Assembly: GCF_019492055.1 (NCBI RefSeq)
Contig: NZ_JAICBX010000001.1
Span: forward strand, 124,001 to 188,000
From: Flavimaribacter sediminis
GTDB lineage: Bacteria; Pseudomonadota; Alphaproteobacteria; Rhizobiales; Rhizobiaceae
DNA length: 64,000 nt
Direction of reading: 5' to 3'
Shown: positions 19,160 through 28,177 of the stretch, piece by piece
How positions within the stretch are numbered: the stretch's first letter is position 1
How the letters are laid out: every line of letters starts with the position of its first letter
The notes under the pieces: model-generated
Seen by the model: the letters and a program-made list of their open reading frames with translations, nothing else
Told to the model about the DNA's origin: nothing
Database searches by the model: none
Position numbers and translations under genes: made by a program

Positions 19160-20659
19160 CTATTCGTAAAACATCTGCAGAAGTCGCGCGGGCGTCAGGC
19201 CGTCGGTCTCGACAATGGCGTGTTGACGGTGGTCGCGCATGACAAGGATCCGGTCGCACATGCCGATGAGTTCCGGAAGGTCCGACGAGGTCATGATGGT
19301 AGTGCTGCCGGCTGCGCTGAGTCCGCGGACAAGCGTGTAGATGTCAAACTTGGCGCCCACATCGACGCCGCGCGTGGGTTCGTCGAGCAACAGCAACTCC
19401 GGCGTTTTGCCCAGCGCCCTTGAGAAGACGACCTTCTGCTGGTTGCCGCCGCTGAGCTGATAGCAAGGCTGGCCGAGGCGGCTGTATTTGAGCCGAACGC
19501 GCTCGGCGATAGCGCCGGTATGAATGCGCTCCTTGCGCCTGCTGGAAAAGATGCGCGCGGATCCAAGCTGTCCGAGATGCGGCAGAACGGCGTTGTCGAC
19601 GATGCTCCGTCGCAGCATCAGGCCTTCACGCCGGCGCTCCCTCGGCACATAGGCGATCCGCCTCTTCCATGCGACCGAAGGGGCTGATGGCAGCGTCTGC
19701 TTGTCCTGGAACGTGACTGCGCCCGAAAGCGGCTTCTCGTCGCCAAGGAAGGCGTGCAGGACTTCGCTTTGCCCGGATTCGGCAAGGCCCGCTACACCCA
19801 GTATCTCGCCCCGCTTCAGAGAAAATTCCAGCCCGTCCACATGTTTCGTGCGCAGCTTCTCGACAGTGCAGAACATTTCCCTCGCCGGCGTTCCTGTGCG
19901 CGCTGGATAGGTATCGCGGATCGCGCGGCCGGTCATCGCCTCGATGATCCGCTCGCGGCTGGTCTCGGCGATCCGCGAGGTCTCGATCGTGCGGCCGTCC
20001 CGATAGATCGTCACGCGATCGCAGTTCTGCATCACCTCGTTCATCCGGTGCGAAACAAAAAGGACCGAAGCGCCTGATTGCTTGAGCCCCTCTATGACGG
20101 CGAACAGCTTGTCGCATTCCTGTCCGGTCAGCGCCGCCGTTGGCTCGTCCATGACATAGAGGCGGGCGGGATGCGCATCGGAAGACACGAGGGTCGCGGC
20201 GATCTTGACCAGCATCTGGTCGCCGGTCGAAAGCCGCGCCGTCTTGCGGCGGGTGTCGATGTGATCGACGTCAAGGCGTTCCAACGCTGCGCCCGCCTTG
20301 TCATGCACGCGCCGCCAGTCGACGGCGAGTCCGAAACGCCGCGGATAGGCCTGGGCCATGACGATGTTCTCGGCCACGGAGAGGTGTGGAACGATGTTGA
20401 GTTCCTGGTGAATGAACCGAAACCCCTGGCGGGCGGCATCGTCAGGACCTTCGAGCGGGACCTTTGACCCATCTATATGGAGCGAGCAATCATCGGGCCT
20501 CACGACGCCCGCCAGCACCTTGATCAAGGTGCTCTTGCCGGCGCCGTTCTCGCCCATCAGTGCATGGACTTCGCCGGCCTCGATCTCGAGACTGGCGTTA
20601 TCGAGCGCCGCGGCGGCGCCGTAGCGTTTCGTAACATGATCGAGTTTCAGGAAGGTCAT
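19160..20659 (-). CDS. Sugar ABC transporter ATP-binding protein (RbsA/XylG type, two ABC domains)
   Basis: 499 residues with two ABC cassettes. The first has Walker A GENGAGKST (about 37-45) and a variant signature LSTGDQ; the second has a degenerate P-loop (GVAGLAESGQSE), a full signature LSGGNQQK and Walker B LLLLDEPTRGVDVG, the usual asymmetry of RbsA-like proteins. It powers import through the permease encoded next. No clear Shine-Dalgarno precedes ATG 20659. Confidence 0.95.
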   Translation of the reverse strand: MTFLKLDHVTKRYGAAAALDNASLEIEAGEVHALMGENGAGKSTLIKVLAGVVRPDDCSLHIDGSKVPLEGPDDAARQGFRFIHQELNIVPHLSVAENIVMAQAYPRRFGLAVDWRRVHDKAGAALERLDVDHIDTRRKTARLSTGDQMLVKIAATLVSSDAHPARLYVMDEPTAALTGQECDKLFAVIEGLKQSGASVLFVSHRMNEVMQNCDRVTIYRDGRTIETSRIAETSRERIIEAMTGRAIRDTYPARTGTPAREMFCTVEKLRTKHVDGLEFSLKRGEILGVAGLAESGQSEVLHAFLGDEKPLSGAVTFQDKQTLPSAPSVAWKRRIAYVPRERRREGLMLRRSIVDNAVLPHLGQLGSARIFSSRRKERIHTGAIAERVRLKYSRLGQPCYQLSGGNQQKVVFSRALGKTPELLLLDEPTRGVDVGAKFDIYTLVRGLSAAGSTTIMTSSDLPELIGMCDRILVMRDHRQHAIVETDGLTPARLLQMFYE

Positions 20660-20708
20660 TGCAGCGAAGGAGGTCGGCGGGACTTATGCCCGCCGGCCGC
20701 GCTTTTGG

Positions 20709-21635
20709 TCATTGGCCGTCGACGTTAGCTGCAGTCACAAGTTTTGCGGGCACGTAGATCGCGCGTTCCTTGATGGTTTCGCCGGCGAGCGTGCGGGCGA
20801 CCGCATCGGCGGTCGCTGTTCCGATGCCGACGAAATCCTGTGCGACGGACGCCTCGAAATTGCCGCCGGCGGCAATTGCCTCACGAGCCTGCGGGTTCGC
20901 ATCTATGCCGGTGATGACGATGCCCTCATCGGCGCGGCCCGCGTCCTCGATCGCCTGCAGTGCGCCGAGCGCCGGCTGGTCCCAGGCCGCCCAGACGGCT
21001 GCGATGCTGCCTTTTTCGGGATGAGCGGCGAGGATTGCCTCCATCTTGGCGCGGGAGTCGGCGATGCCGCCGTCCTGAACGTCAGGCGTAACCCGGTCGA
21101 TCACCTCGATATCGGGAAAGTTTCCGAAGACCGCATCGGCGATGACGCCGCGTATCTGCACCGGCGGGAACGGGTCGAAGACGAACATAACAACATTGCC
21201 CTTGCCGCCGATCCGGTCAGCGATATAGGTCGCGGTTTCCGCAGCCATGGCGTAGCCATTGCTGGTGACATTGGTGACGAGCAGAGCGTCGGCGCCGGAA
21301 TCCATGCCGATGACCGGAATTTCCGCCTGTTTGGCGACTTCAAGACCGGCCGCCACCTGGGTCGGATCGACATTGATGACGATCGCGTCGACATTCTGGT
21401 TGACGGCGTCTTCGATGCGGCTGATCACGGCGGCGACGTCGCCGGCCGTATCGATGACATTGACGTCCCAGCCTTTTTCACCAGCCGCCGCCTGGAAGCC
21501 TTCGAGATAGAATTGCGTGCCTGGCTGCGCGAGATAAGGCGTGATCACCGCCACCTTTTCGGCGGCCTGAGCGCCGGCGGCGAGCATCAAAGCCGACGCC
21601 AGCGTCACGGCCATTGATTTCATGAGTTTGCGCAT
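20709..21635 (-). CDS. Sugar ABC transporter substrate-binding protein (periplasmic-binding type I)
   Basis: 308 residues from ATG 21635, which follows GGAGAGG. Signal peptide about 1-24 (cut after AQAA). The mature protein has the ribose-binding-like fold markers VISRIEDAVNQNVDAIVINV and IPVIGMDSGAD, and the C-terminal FVGIGTATADAVARTL region. It would deliver a monosaccharide or polyol to the permease. The ligand cannot be read from sequence; the adjacent FGGY kinase and the GH43 gene suggest a pentose or pentitol. Confidence 0.94.
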   Translation of the reverse strand: MRKLMKSMAVTLASALMLAAGAQAAEKVAVITPYLAQPGTQFYLEGFQAAAGEKGWDVNVIDTAGDVAAVISRIEDAVNQNVDAIVINVDPTQVAAGLEVAKQAEIPVIGMDSGADALLVTNVTSNGYAMAAETATYIADRIGGKGNVVMFVFDPFPPVQIRGVIADAVFGNFPDIEVIDRVTPDVQDGGIADSRAKMEAILAAHPEKGSIAAVWAAWDQPALGALQAIEDAGRADEGIVITGIDANPQAREAIAAGGNFEASVAQDFVGIGTATADAVARTLAGETIKERAIYVPAKLVTAANVDGQ

Positions 21636-21720
21636 AGTCCTCTCCTGTTCGAACTTATTTGTCCCGTTCAGACCTTGAAGGTTATTACAATTGGCTTCTC
21701 TACGAAAAGGCTTTTGTCGT

Positions 21721-23202
21721 CTATCGAATTTCCGGCTTGTGCAGACCGACAAGCGCATGACTGAGATCCTTCGTCGACTCATAGGCCTGTTTGTACAGGT
21801 CGAAGAGCCGGTCATAGTGGCCGCGTCGGGCCGCATCCGGTTCGTAGACGCGGTCGAACTGAACAAGTCTGGCGAAGGCTGTGGACAGATCCGGCATCAA
21901 CCCGGTGGCGACGGCGGCGATGCCAGCCGCCCCCAGAACACCTGGGTCCCCCACGGACGCCCGCTTCAGGCGCTTGTCGAGCACATTCGCCCGGATTTGG
22001 TTCCAGATATCGGATTTGAAGCCCCCGCCGCCGCAATTGATGGCGTCAGGCGTCATGTCGGCGGAGACTTCGAGCCGTTCCTGCACCCAGCGCGCCGAGC
22101 AGGCTACGCCCTCCATCACGCCGCGCGCGATTTCGGCCGGCCCAGCGCTACTGTCTATGCCAAGGAAAGTGCCGCGGGCGTGGATATCCCAGAGTGGCGC
22201 GCGCTCGCCCTGAAGGTGCGGCAGGAAGAGCGGGGCGGGGGCGTCGAAATCGAGCGCCTCTACCTTGCGGGCCAGCATTTCTGGCGGGTGACCGAGCAAA
22301 CGCGAGCACCAGTTGAGCGACTCGCCGCCGGACTGGGTCGGTCCGGCGTGCAGCGTCAGCCCGTCGTAGGAAGGAAAGACGATCACGCCGGGCGAGGGCT
22401 TGACGGCGTCGGACAATATGCCGAGCACCTCGCTCGTGCCGCTTAGATACATTGCATGGCCCGCGCCCGGAACGCCGATGCCGAACATGCCGGCCCATGC
22501 GTCCATCGTGCCGACGGCGACTGGAACGCCGGCGCATGGGAGGCCGTCGCGCACCTTGCCGGCAATCGCAGTCATCGGCGCCAGCGGCACGACGCGCTCG
22601 GCGGCGCCAGGCACATGGGCGAACAGGTCGGGGATGGGGCTGAGCGCGGCGTCGACCAGCCCGAGATTGCCGATCTGATCGGAAACGGCCTCGCCGGTAA
22701 GACGCTGGATGCAATAGTCCTTCGGCAGCATCACCCAGCGGGTCTTTTCCCATATGTAGGGCTGGTTCTGTGACATCCAGGACATTCGGCTCATGCAATG
22801 GCTGGCGTCGATGGGGCGTGGCGCGCCCCACCAGCGGACGCGATCTTCCACCGGCACTTTCTCATCCAGGCGCGCGGCGGCCTCGGCGCAGCGTCCGTCC
22901 TGCCAGACAATAGCCGGGGCGAGCGCCTCGCCGCTTTCGTCGACAAAGAGGTGCGTGTTGACCTGTGACGTCAGGCCCAGCGCCCTGACTTCCGTGAGGT
23001 CGTGGTTCGCGGCAAATTTCGAGAGCGCAGCGAATATGTGCTTCATCCAGAGTTCGGGATCCTGCTCGACGACGCCGTGCTTGCCGTGAACGGTCTCATA
23101 GGGCTTGGCGTAGCGGTCGACGACCCCGCCGGCGATATCGAAAAGGATCGCCTTTACGCTCGTTGTTCCAACGTCGACGCCGATCAACATTTCCTGCGCC
23201 AT
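21721..23202 (-). CDS. FGGY-family carbohydrate kinase (xylulokinase-like)
   Basis: 493 residues. N-terminal phosphate loop IGVDVGTTSVKAILFD (about 7-22), FGGY substrate segment with GTMDAWAGMFGIG near 240, and the C-terminal INCGGGGFKSDIWNQIRANVL (near 390) of the ATPase domain. It phosphorylates a ketopentose or polyol with ATP in the cytoplasm. It is the first gene of the ABC transporter operon, with GAGGTAGGG before the ATG. Xylulose, ribulose or an alditol are all possible substrates. Confidence 0.93.
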   Translation of the reverse strand: MAQEMLIGVDVGTTSVKAILFDIAGGVVDRYAKPYETVHGKHGVVEQDPELWMKHIFAALSKFAANHDLTEVRALGLTSQVNTHLFVDESGEALAPAIVWQDGRCAEAAARLDEKVPVEDRVRWWGAPRPIDASHCMSRMSWMSQNQPYIWEKTRWVMLPKDYCIQRLTGEAVSDQIGNLGLVDAALSPIPDLFAHVPGAAERVVPLAPMTAIAGKVRDGLPCAGVPVAVGTMDAWAGMFGIGVPGAGHAMYLSGTSEVLGILSDAVKPSPGVIVFPSYDGLTLHAGPTQSGGESLNWCSRLLGHPPEMLARKVEALDFDAPAPLFLPHLQGERAPLWDIHARGTFLGIDSSAGPAEIARGVMEGVACSARWVQERLEVSADMTPDAINCGGGGFKSDIWNQIRANVLDKRLKRASVGDPGVLGAAGIAAVATGLMPDLSTAFARLVQFDRVYEPDAARRGHYDRLFDLYKQAYESTKDLSHALVGLHKPEIR

Positions 23203-23322
23203 CCCTACCTCGCCGCGTCACCAGAGTTGCGTGGACAATGGCAATGATGGGTTGGTGCATTCAAGTCTTTTGTCGCGCCGCCGGCCGATCTCCTTTCCGC
23301 AATTTTCTTTTAGGCGATGCAA

Positions 23323-23338
23323 TTTTCCAATAGGAAAA
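23323..23338. promoter_or_regulatory. Candidate operator TTTTCC-AATA-GGAAAA
   Basis: A perfect 6-bp inverted repeat with a 4-bp spacer in the 260-bp divergent gap between the FGGY kinase and tctC genes. The type of site resembles those of IclR or similar regulators, but no regulator gene is adjacent. No convincing -35/-10 pair was found. Confidence 0.4.
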
Positions 23339-23462
23339 ACTGTGCTATGTCCTTTACGCGGCATGGGTTCACGAGGGGACCACGCCCGCCTGCGTGTCTG
23401 CGTTCATGCGCAGGCTCCTGACGCAGCGGGCTTTACGCTGAAAATACAGGAGGACTACAGAC

Positions 23463-24404
23463 ATGAAAAAACTATCTACATTCGTGACTGCGCTCTGCGT
23501 CTCGTTCGTGCTCGCATTCGCCGCTCACGCGGAGTGGAAACCGTCCGGGCCGATCAAACTTCTGATCGGTTTTGACGCCGGTGGCGAAACCGACACGCTT
23601 GGTCGCGTCGTGGCCAAGGCCATGGAAGACCAGACGGGCTGGAAGATCATCGTCGAGAACAAACCGGGCGGCGGCGGCATCGCCATGTTCACCGGGTTGG
23701 CGGTCGCCAAGCCGGACGGGCAGACGCTTGGCATGGGCGTCAACATGCCGATCCTGGTCAACCTCGTCCTGCGCGGCAAGGATCTGCCGTTCGATCTCGA
23801 CAGTTTCGACTATCTGGCGACGATCGCGCGGGCCCAGCTCGCCATCATCGCCAAGTCCGATGCGCCTTTCGACGACATGGCCGGCCTGATCGAATATTCC
23901 AAGGGCGACGACGGCGCGCTGATCGCCTTCGATGCAAAGCCGCAGGAACTTTTGATGAATTTTGTCGGTGGCGCGTCCGGCGCGAACTTCAAGCTTGTAC
24001 CGACCAAGAGCAGCGCCGAGATGATCCAGGATATCCTGGGCGGACACGTGGCGGCGTCCTTCGCGGCCGGCGCGCATATACCGTATCTGGAAAGCGGCGA
24101 CGTCAAGATGATCGCAAGCGCCAATGACGGCCGCCACAGCTATGCTCCGGACACGCCTACGGTGAAGGAGCAGGGCTTCGACATTTTCGTCGATCCGTAT
24201 TTCTTCATCGCAGCGCCTGCCGGCCTTTCCGATGATACAAAAGCCGCCCTTTCGGCTGCGCTGAATGAGGCGATCAATTCGGACGAGGTCAAGGCTGTGA
24301 TCATGAACACGCTGAAAACCGAGCCGAGCGATCTCGGCCCGCAGGGAACGACCGACATGATGACCGGCGGCGTGAGCAATGTCGCGAAACTCTTCGGCAA
24401 GTAG
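23463..24404 (+). CDS. tctC: Tripartite tricarboxylate transporter substrate-binding protein (TctC/Bug family)
   Basis: 313 residues. Signal peptide about 1-23 (ends AAHAEW). Bug-family markers are FDAGGETDTLGRVVAKAME near 37, VENKPGGGG near 62 and the loop ending AAPAGL near 252. AGGAGG precedes the ATG. First gene of tctC-tctB-tctA. Bug proteins bind carboxylates or other small polar metabolites; here the neighbours (aldose dehydrogenase, FucU, esterase) hint at a sugar or sugar acid. Confidence 0.94.
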   Translation: MKKLSTFVTALCVSFVLAFAAHAEWKPSGPIKLLIGFDAGGETDTLGRVVAKAMEDQTGWKIIVENKPGGGGIAMFTGLAVAKPDGQTLGMGVNMPILVNLVLRGKDLPFDLDSFDYLATIARAQLAIIAKSDAPFDDMAGLIEYSKGDDGALIAFDAKPQELLMNFVGGASGANFKLVPTKSSAEMIQDILGGHVAASFAAGAHIPYLESGDVKMIASANDGRHSYAPDTPTVKEQGFDIFVDPYFFIAAPAGLSDDTKAALSAALNEAINSDEVKAVIMNTLKTEPSDLGPQGTTDMMTGGVSNVAKLFGK

Positions 24405-24428
24405 AAAAGGACAAGCGGAGAAGGCGGC

Positions 24429-24848
24429 ATGTCGGCAAACAGGCTCTCAGGCGTTTTTGTGGCGTGCGCCGGCCTTCTCCTGCTGTTCCTGATTATCCCG
24501 GCCAATACGGAAACGGTCGATTACGGCCGGATGCGGCCGCAGACGATCCCGGACCTCTGCGCGATCCTGCTTGTTGCATTCGGCGTTCTCCATGCGATCA
24601 GACCGCGCGGTGAGGTGGCGATCGAATGGCGCGAAGTCTGGCGTTTCGCCCTTTTCGCGACGATTGCGGCGGTGTCGCTTTTTCTGATGGGCCGGTTCGG
24701 TTTTCCGGTTATCGCGCCGGTGACGGCGCTTGTGGTGATGCTTCTCATCGGTGAAAGAAGACCGGTCTGGCTGGCGACAGGCGCCTTGATCATTCCGGCT
24801 GTCGTGTGGCTTGTAGTCGTGCAACTGCTGGAGCGGACGCTGCCGTGA
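24429..24848 (+). CDS. tctB: Tripartite tricarboxylate transporter TctB family protein
   Basis: 139 residues with four predicted membrane segments (about 7-24, 41-58, 74-92 and 118-135), the TctB layout. Poorly conserved family; identity is supported by its place between tctC and tctA. ATG 24429 follows GGAGAAGG. Confidence 0.9.
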   Translation: MSANRLSGVFVACAGLLLLFLIIPANTETVDYGRMRPQTIPDLCAILLVAFGVLHAIRPRGEVAIEWREVWRFALFATIAAVSLFLMGRFGFPVIAPVTALVVMLLIGERRPVWLATGALIIPAVVWLVVVQLLERTLP

Positions 24849-24860
24849 GGGGGGTTGGCC

Positions 24861-26351
24861 TTGCCTGACATGGATGTGCTTCTGGCAGGGCTTTCCGACG
24901 CCTTCAGCCTGGTCAATCTGCTGTTCGTGATCGCCGGCGTCATTGTGGGTCAGTTTGTCGGCGCGGTGCCGGGCATTGGCCCGGTGATGGCGATGGCGAT
25001 CGCCATACCTTTCACGTTCTTCATGCCGACCCTGCCGGCGATCGCCTTCCTGGTGGGCGTCAACAAGGGCGGGTTGTTCGGAGGCGCCATCCCGGCGATC
25101 CTGATGAACACGCCTGGCACGCCGGACGCGGCGGCGACCGCTCTGGATGGGCATCCCCTGGCCAAGCAGGGCAAGCCGGTCAAGGCGACCAAAATGGCGC
25201 TCTATTCCTCCATTACCGGCGACACGTTCAGCGATATCGTCCTGATCACGATCTCCGCGCCGCTGGCTGTTCTGGCGCTGAAAATGGGACCGGTGGAGAT
25301 CTTTGCCTTGATGATCTTCGCCTTTTCGGTGATCGCGGGCCTGGTCGGCGACTCCATGGTCAAGGGCGTCATTGCGGCGGTCTTCGGTCTGCTGTGCGCC
25401 ACGGTCGGGATCGATCCGGAACACGGCACGCCCAGGCTCTATTTCGGCTTCTTCGAACTGTTTGACGGTCTGCCGCTCGCCGCGGTCGCGATCGGCATGC
25501 TGGCCGTGTCAGAAATCCTGAGACGGCTCGCCAGCGCCGGATCGACCCCGCGTTCCGCTATTACGTCGCTGGACGGCGACGATCCGACAGTCAGCCGGGT
25601 GAGCTGGGCGGAATACTGGTCGTGCCGCTACGTTATGGCGCGCGGCGCCGTCATCGGGACGGTGCTCGGCGCCATTCCGGGGATCGGCTCCACGGCTGCG
25701 GCCTTCATGAGCTACGCCAGCGCCAAGCAGGCCTCCGACGAGCCGGAAAGCTTCGGCAAGGGCAATATCAAGGGGATCGCCGCGGCGGAGTCCGCAAATA
25801 GCGCGGTGATGGGCGCCAATCTCATCCCGCTGCTGGTGATCGGGATCCCGGGCAGCATCGCCGCGGCCCTCCTGATCTCGGCGTTCAAGATCCACGGCAT
25901 CCAGCCGGGGCCGCTGCTCTTCGAACAGCAGGGCAGGCTGATTTACGGCCTCTTCGGCGCGATGATACTCGCCAATGCGACCAACCTTATCGTCGGCCAG
26001 TTCAGCCTGCGGCTCTGGACCCGGGTGATCTCAGCGCCGGAATCGGTGATATTTTCGAGCGCGCTTCTGCTCTGTATCGTCGGGGTCTACATGTCGACTG
26101 GCGGACTGTTCGGCGTCGCCGTCATGCTCGTCTTCGCTGTCGTCGGCTACGTGATGAATGTCTTTGGCTTCCCTGTCGTTGTTTTCATCATCGCCTTCTT
26201 CCTGGGCGGGAGTTTCGAGACCTACCTGACCCAGACCATGGTTATCCTGGACGGCGATCTCACACGCATGATCGACTATCCGATTGCGGTCGCGCTAGTG
26301 GTGCTTGCCCTGATCTCCGTCTGGTGGCTGGGCTTCCGGAAGAAGGGATAG
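24861..26351 (+). CDS. tctA: Tripartite tricarboxylate transporter permease TctA
   Basis: About 496 residues with some twelve membrane segments. Family motifs GAVPGIGPVMAMAI (near 35), NTPGTPDAAATALDG with the preceding GGLFGGAIPAIL (near 75) and the second repeat GAIPGIGSTAAAFMSYASAKQ (near 272) are clear. Start is uncertain: TTG 24861 has GGGGGG at good spacing, ATG 24870 and TTG 24855 are alternatives. The stop is one base from the stop of the converging aldo/keto reductase gene. Confidence 0.93.
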   Translation: MPDMDVLLAGLSDAFSLVNLLFVIAGVIVGQFVGAVPGIGPVMAMAIAIPFTFFMPTLPAIAFLVGVNKGGLFGGAIPAILMNTPGTPDAAATALDGHPLAKQGKPVKATKMALYSSITGDTFSDIVLITISAPLAVLALKMGPVEIFALMIFAFSVIAGLVGDSMVKGVIAAVFGLLCATVGIDPEHGTPRLYFGFFELFDGLPLAAVAIGMLAVSEILRRLASAGSTPRSAITSLDGDDPTVSRVSWAEYWSCRYVMARGAVIGTVLGAIPGIGSTAAAFMSYASAKQASDEPESFGKGNIKGIAAAESANSAVMGANLIPLLVIGIPGSIAAALLISAFKIHGIQPGPLLFEQQGRLIYGLFGAMILANATNLIVGQFSLRLWTRVISAPESVIFSSALLLCIVGVYMSTGGLFGVAVMLVFAVVGYVMNVFGFPVVVFIIAFFLGGSFETYLTQTMVILDGDLTRMIDYPIAVALVVLALISVWWLGFRKKG

Positions 26352-26352
26352 G

Positions 26353-27375
26353 TTACGGCGTCGGCGCGTCTTCCCGCATCAGTCCGGCGGATTTGAGATC
26401 GGACCAGAGCGCATCGGGAATCTCGGCGCTCATGGTCGCCTTGTTGTCCTTCACCTGTTCGACGCTCTGGCCGCCGGGGATGACCGAAACGACGCACGGA
26501 TGGAGAAGCGGGAAGCGGATCGCGGCCTCTCGCAATTCGACACCGTGTTTGCTGCAGACTTCCTGGATCTTGCGGACCCGGTCGAGGATCTCAGGCGGCG
26601 CCGGATCGTAGTTGTAATAGGCGCCTTCCACGGGGCCCGTCGCCAGGATGCCTGAATTGTAGGGTCCGCCGAGCGCGATGCCGATGCCGCGCGCCTCGCA
26701 AAGCGGCAGGAATGTCTCGAGCGCTTCCTGCTCCAGCAGCGTGTAGCGACCGGCGAGCAGGAAGATGTCAAAATCCCCGCGCTCCGCCATTGTCTGGGCC
26801 GGCTCCCACTCGTTCATGCCGACGCCGAAAGCCTTGATCACGCCCTGGTCGCGCAGCGAGAGAAGCGCGTAGTATCCGCCGCGCATCAGTTCGTCGATGC
26901 GCGCGTCGCAGGCCTCGCGCGAACCGTGATTGAAGAGGTCGATGTCGTGGGCGTAGAGGATATCGACCTTGTCGACGCCGAGACGCTCCAGCGAGAATTC
27001 GAAGGACCGCATCACGCCGTCATAGCTGTAGTCGTAGATCTCGCGGCGGCTCGGCGTGTCGAAGAACTTGCCGATGCCGGTGCGGTCTTCCGGCGCGCAG
27101 ACCTCAAGCAGTCGCCCGACCTTGGTGGACAGGACATAGTCGTCGCGCTTCTTGCTCCTTAGAAAACGGTTCATGCGGGTTTCGGCAAGCCCGAAGCCAT
27201 AGAGGGGCGCGGTGTCGAAATAGCGGCATCCGGTCTCCCAGGCTTCGTCCAGAACCGCGGCGGCGTCCTCATCGGAAATGGCGCGATAGAGATTGCCCAG
27301 AGGCGCGGTTCCGAAGCCGAGTTCGGTAAAGGTCAGTCCACCATTGTCGATACGCCGCCAGTGTCGCTTTTCCAT
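26353..27375 (-). CDS. Aldo/keto reductase, D-threo-aldose (L-fucose) dehydrogenase-like
   Basis: 340 residues. Catalytic tetrad Asp54, Tyr59 (FDTAPLYG), Lys85 (LSTKVGR) and His143 (DILYAHDID); C-terminal SVIPGGQSVEQVKDN resembles the NAD-binding end of aldose and pyridoxal 4-dehydrogenases. It would oxidise an aldose such as L-fucose or L-galactose to the lactone with NAD(P)+. The divergent fucU mutarotase gene supports an aldose substrate. ATG 27375 begins the typical N-terminal sequence; longer upstream reading has no homology signal. Confidence 0.88.
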   Translation of the reverse strand: MEKRHWRRIDNGGLTFTELGFGTAPLGNLYRAISDEDAAAVLDEAWETGCRYFDTAPLYGFGLAETRMNRFLRSKKRDDYVLSTKVGRLLEVCAPEDRTGIGKFFDTPSRREIYDYSYDGVMRSFEFSLERLGVDKVDILYAHDIDLFNHGSREACDARIDELMRGGYYALLSLRDQGVIKAFGVGMNEWEPAQTMAERGDFDIFLLAGRYTLLEQEALETFLPLCEARGIGIALGGPYNSGILATGPVEGAYYNYDPAPPEILDRVRKIQEVCSKHGVELREAAIRFPLLHPCVVSVIPGGQSVEQVKDNKATMSAEIPDALWSDLKSAGLMREDAPTP

Positions 27376-27428
27376 GTCGCGCCTCCGTTTCTTTGTGGTT
27401 GGTTGCATTCGATAGACAGGTCTGACGC

Positions 27429-27474
27429 CCGGTGTTAACGTCCGCCCGCAACGCGGGTTCGGACGTAGCACCGG
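27429..27474. other. Extended inverted-repeat hairpin in divergent promoter region
   Basis: Outer arms CCGGTG (27429-27434) and CACCGG (27469-27474), middle arms ACGTCCG (27438-27444) and CGGACGT (27460-27466), and an inner CCGC/GCGG stem give a 46-nt interrupted hairpin. It ends 36 bp before the esterase start and could be a leader RNA structure or an operator. No T-run follows, so it is not an ordinary terminator. Confidence 0.5.
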
Positions 27475-27510
27475 CTGCGATGTTTGAAAAGGCGGCGCGG
27501 GGGGCGAGGT

Positions 27511-28161
27511 ATGAAGACGATTGTTTGCTACGGCGATTCCAACACCCACGGCACCGTTCCGATAACCAATCTCGGCGATCGTCACCGCTACGCGCATGAT
27601 CAGCGCTGGCCCGGCGTGCTCGACCGCCGGCTTGCCCCGCATTGGCGCGTGATCGAGGCAGGGCTTCCCGGCCGCACGACCGTGCATGACGATCCGATCG
27701 AGGGGCCGCAACGAAACGGCAAGACCGGCCTGCCTGTTTCGCTTGAATCCCATCGCGACGTGGATTTGCTGATCATCATGCTCGGAACCAACGATCTGAA
27801 GCCGCGCTTCGGCGTCAGCGCCTACGAGATTGCGGCCTCCGCCGGCAAGTTGGCGATGATCGCCCAGGCAAGCCAGTGCGGCCCGGATGGCGGCGCGCCG
27901 AAAATCCTTCTGGTTGCTCCGCCGCCGGTACGCGAGACCGGCGTTCTGGCGGAAATGTTCGCTGGCGCGGAGGAGAAATCGGTGCGATTCGGCGAACTGT
28001 ACGGCCAGGCGGCGCGGGCCAATCGCTGTCTTTATCTCGACGCCGGCGACATTATCGAATCCAGCGCGACCGACGGCGTGCATTTCGAACCGGACATGCA
28101 TGCCCGTCTCGGCAACGCGATCGCCGATCTGATCGAGCGGGACATCGGTCTGGATATCTGA
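27511..28161 (+). CDS. SGNH/GDSL hydrolase (arylesterase/acetyl-xylan esterase-like)
   Basis: 216 residues from ATG 27511. Block I YGDSN with nucleophile Ser10, block II Gly51 in GLPGRT, block III GTND with Asn94, and block V DGVHFE with the Asp-His pair near the C-terminus: a full SGNH set. No signal peptide, so it is cytoplasmic. It resembles small GDSL esterases that deacetylate sugars or aryl esters; a role in removing acetyl groups from imported oligosaccharides would fit the neighbourhood but is inferred. Confidence 0.9.
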   Translation: MKTIVCYGDSNTHGTVPITNLGDRHRYAHDQRWPGVLDRRLAPHWRVIEAGLPGRTTVHDDPIEGPQRNGKTGLPVSLESHRDVDLLIIMLGTNDLKPRFGVSAYEIAASAGKLAMIAQASQCGPDGGAPKILLVAPPPVRETGVLAEMFAGAEEKSVRFGELYGQAARANRCLYLDAGDIIESSATDGVHFEPDMHARLGNAIADLIERDIGLDI

Positions 28162-28177
28162 AAAGGAGGAGGCTTTA

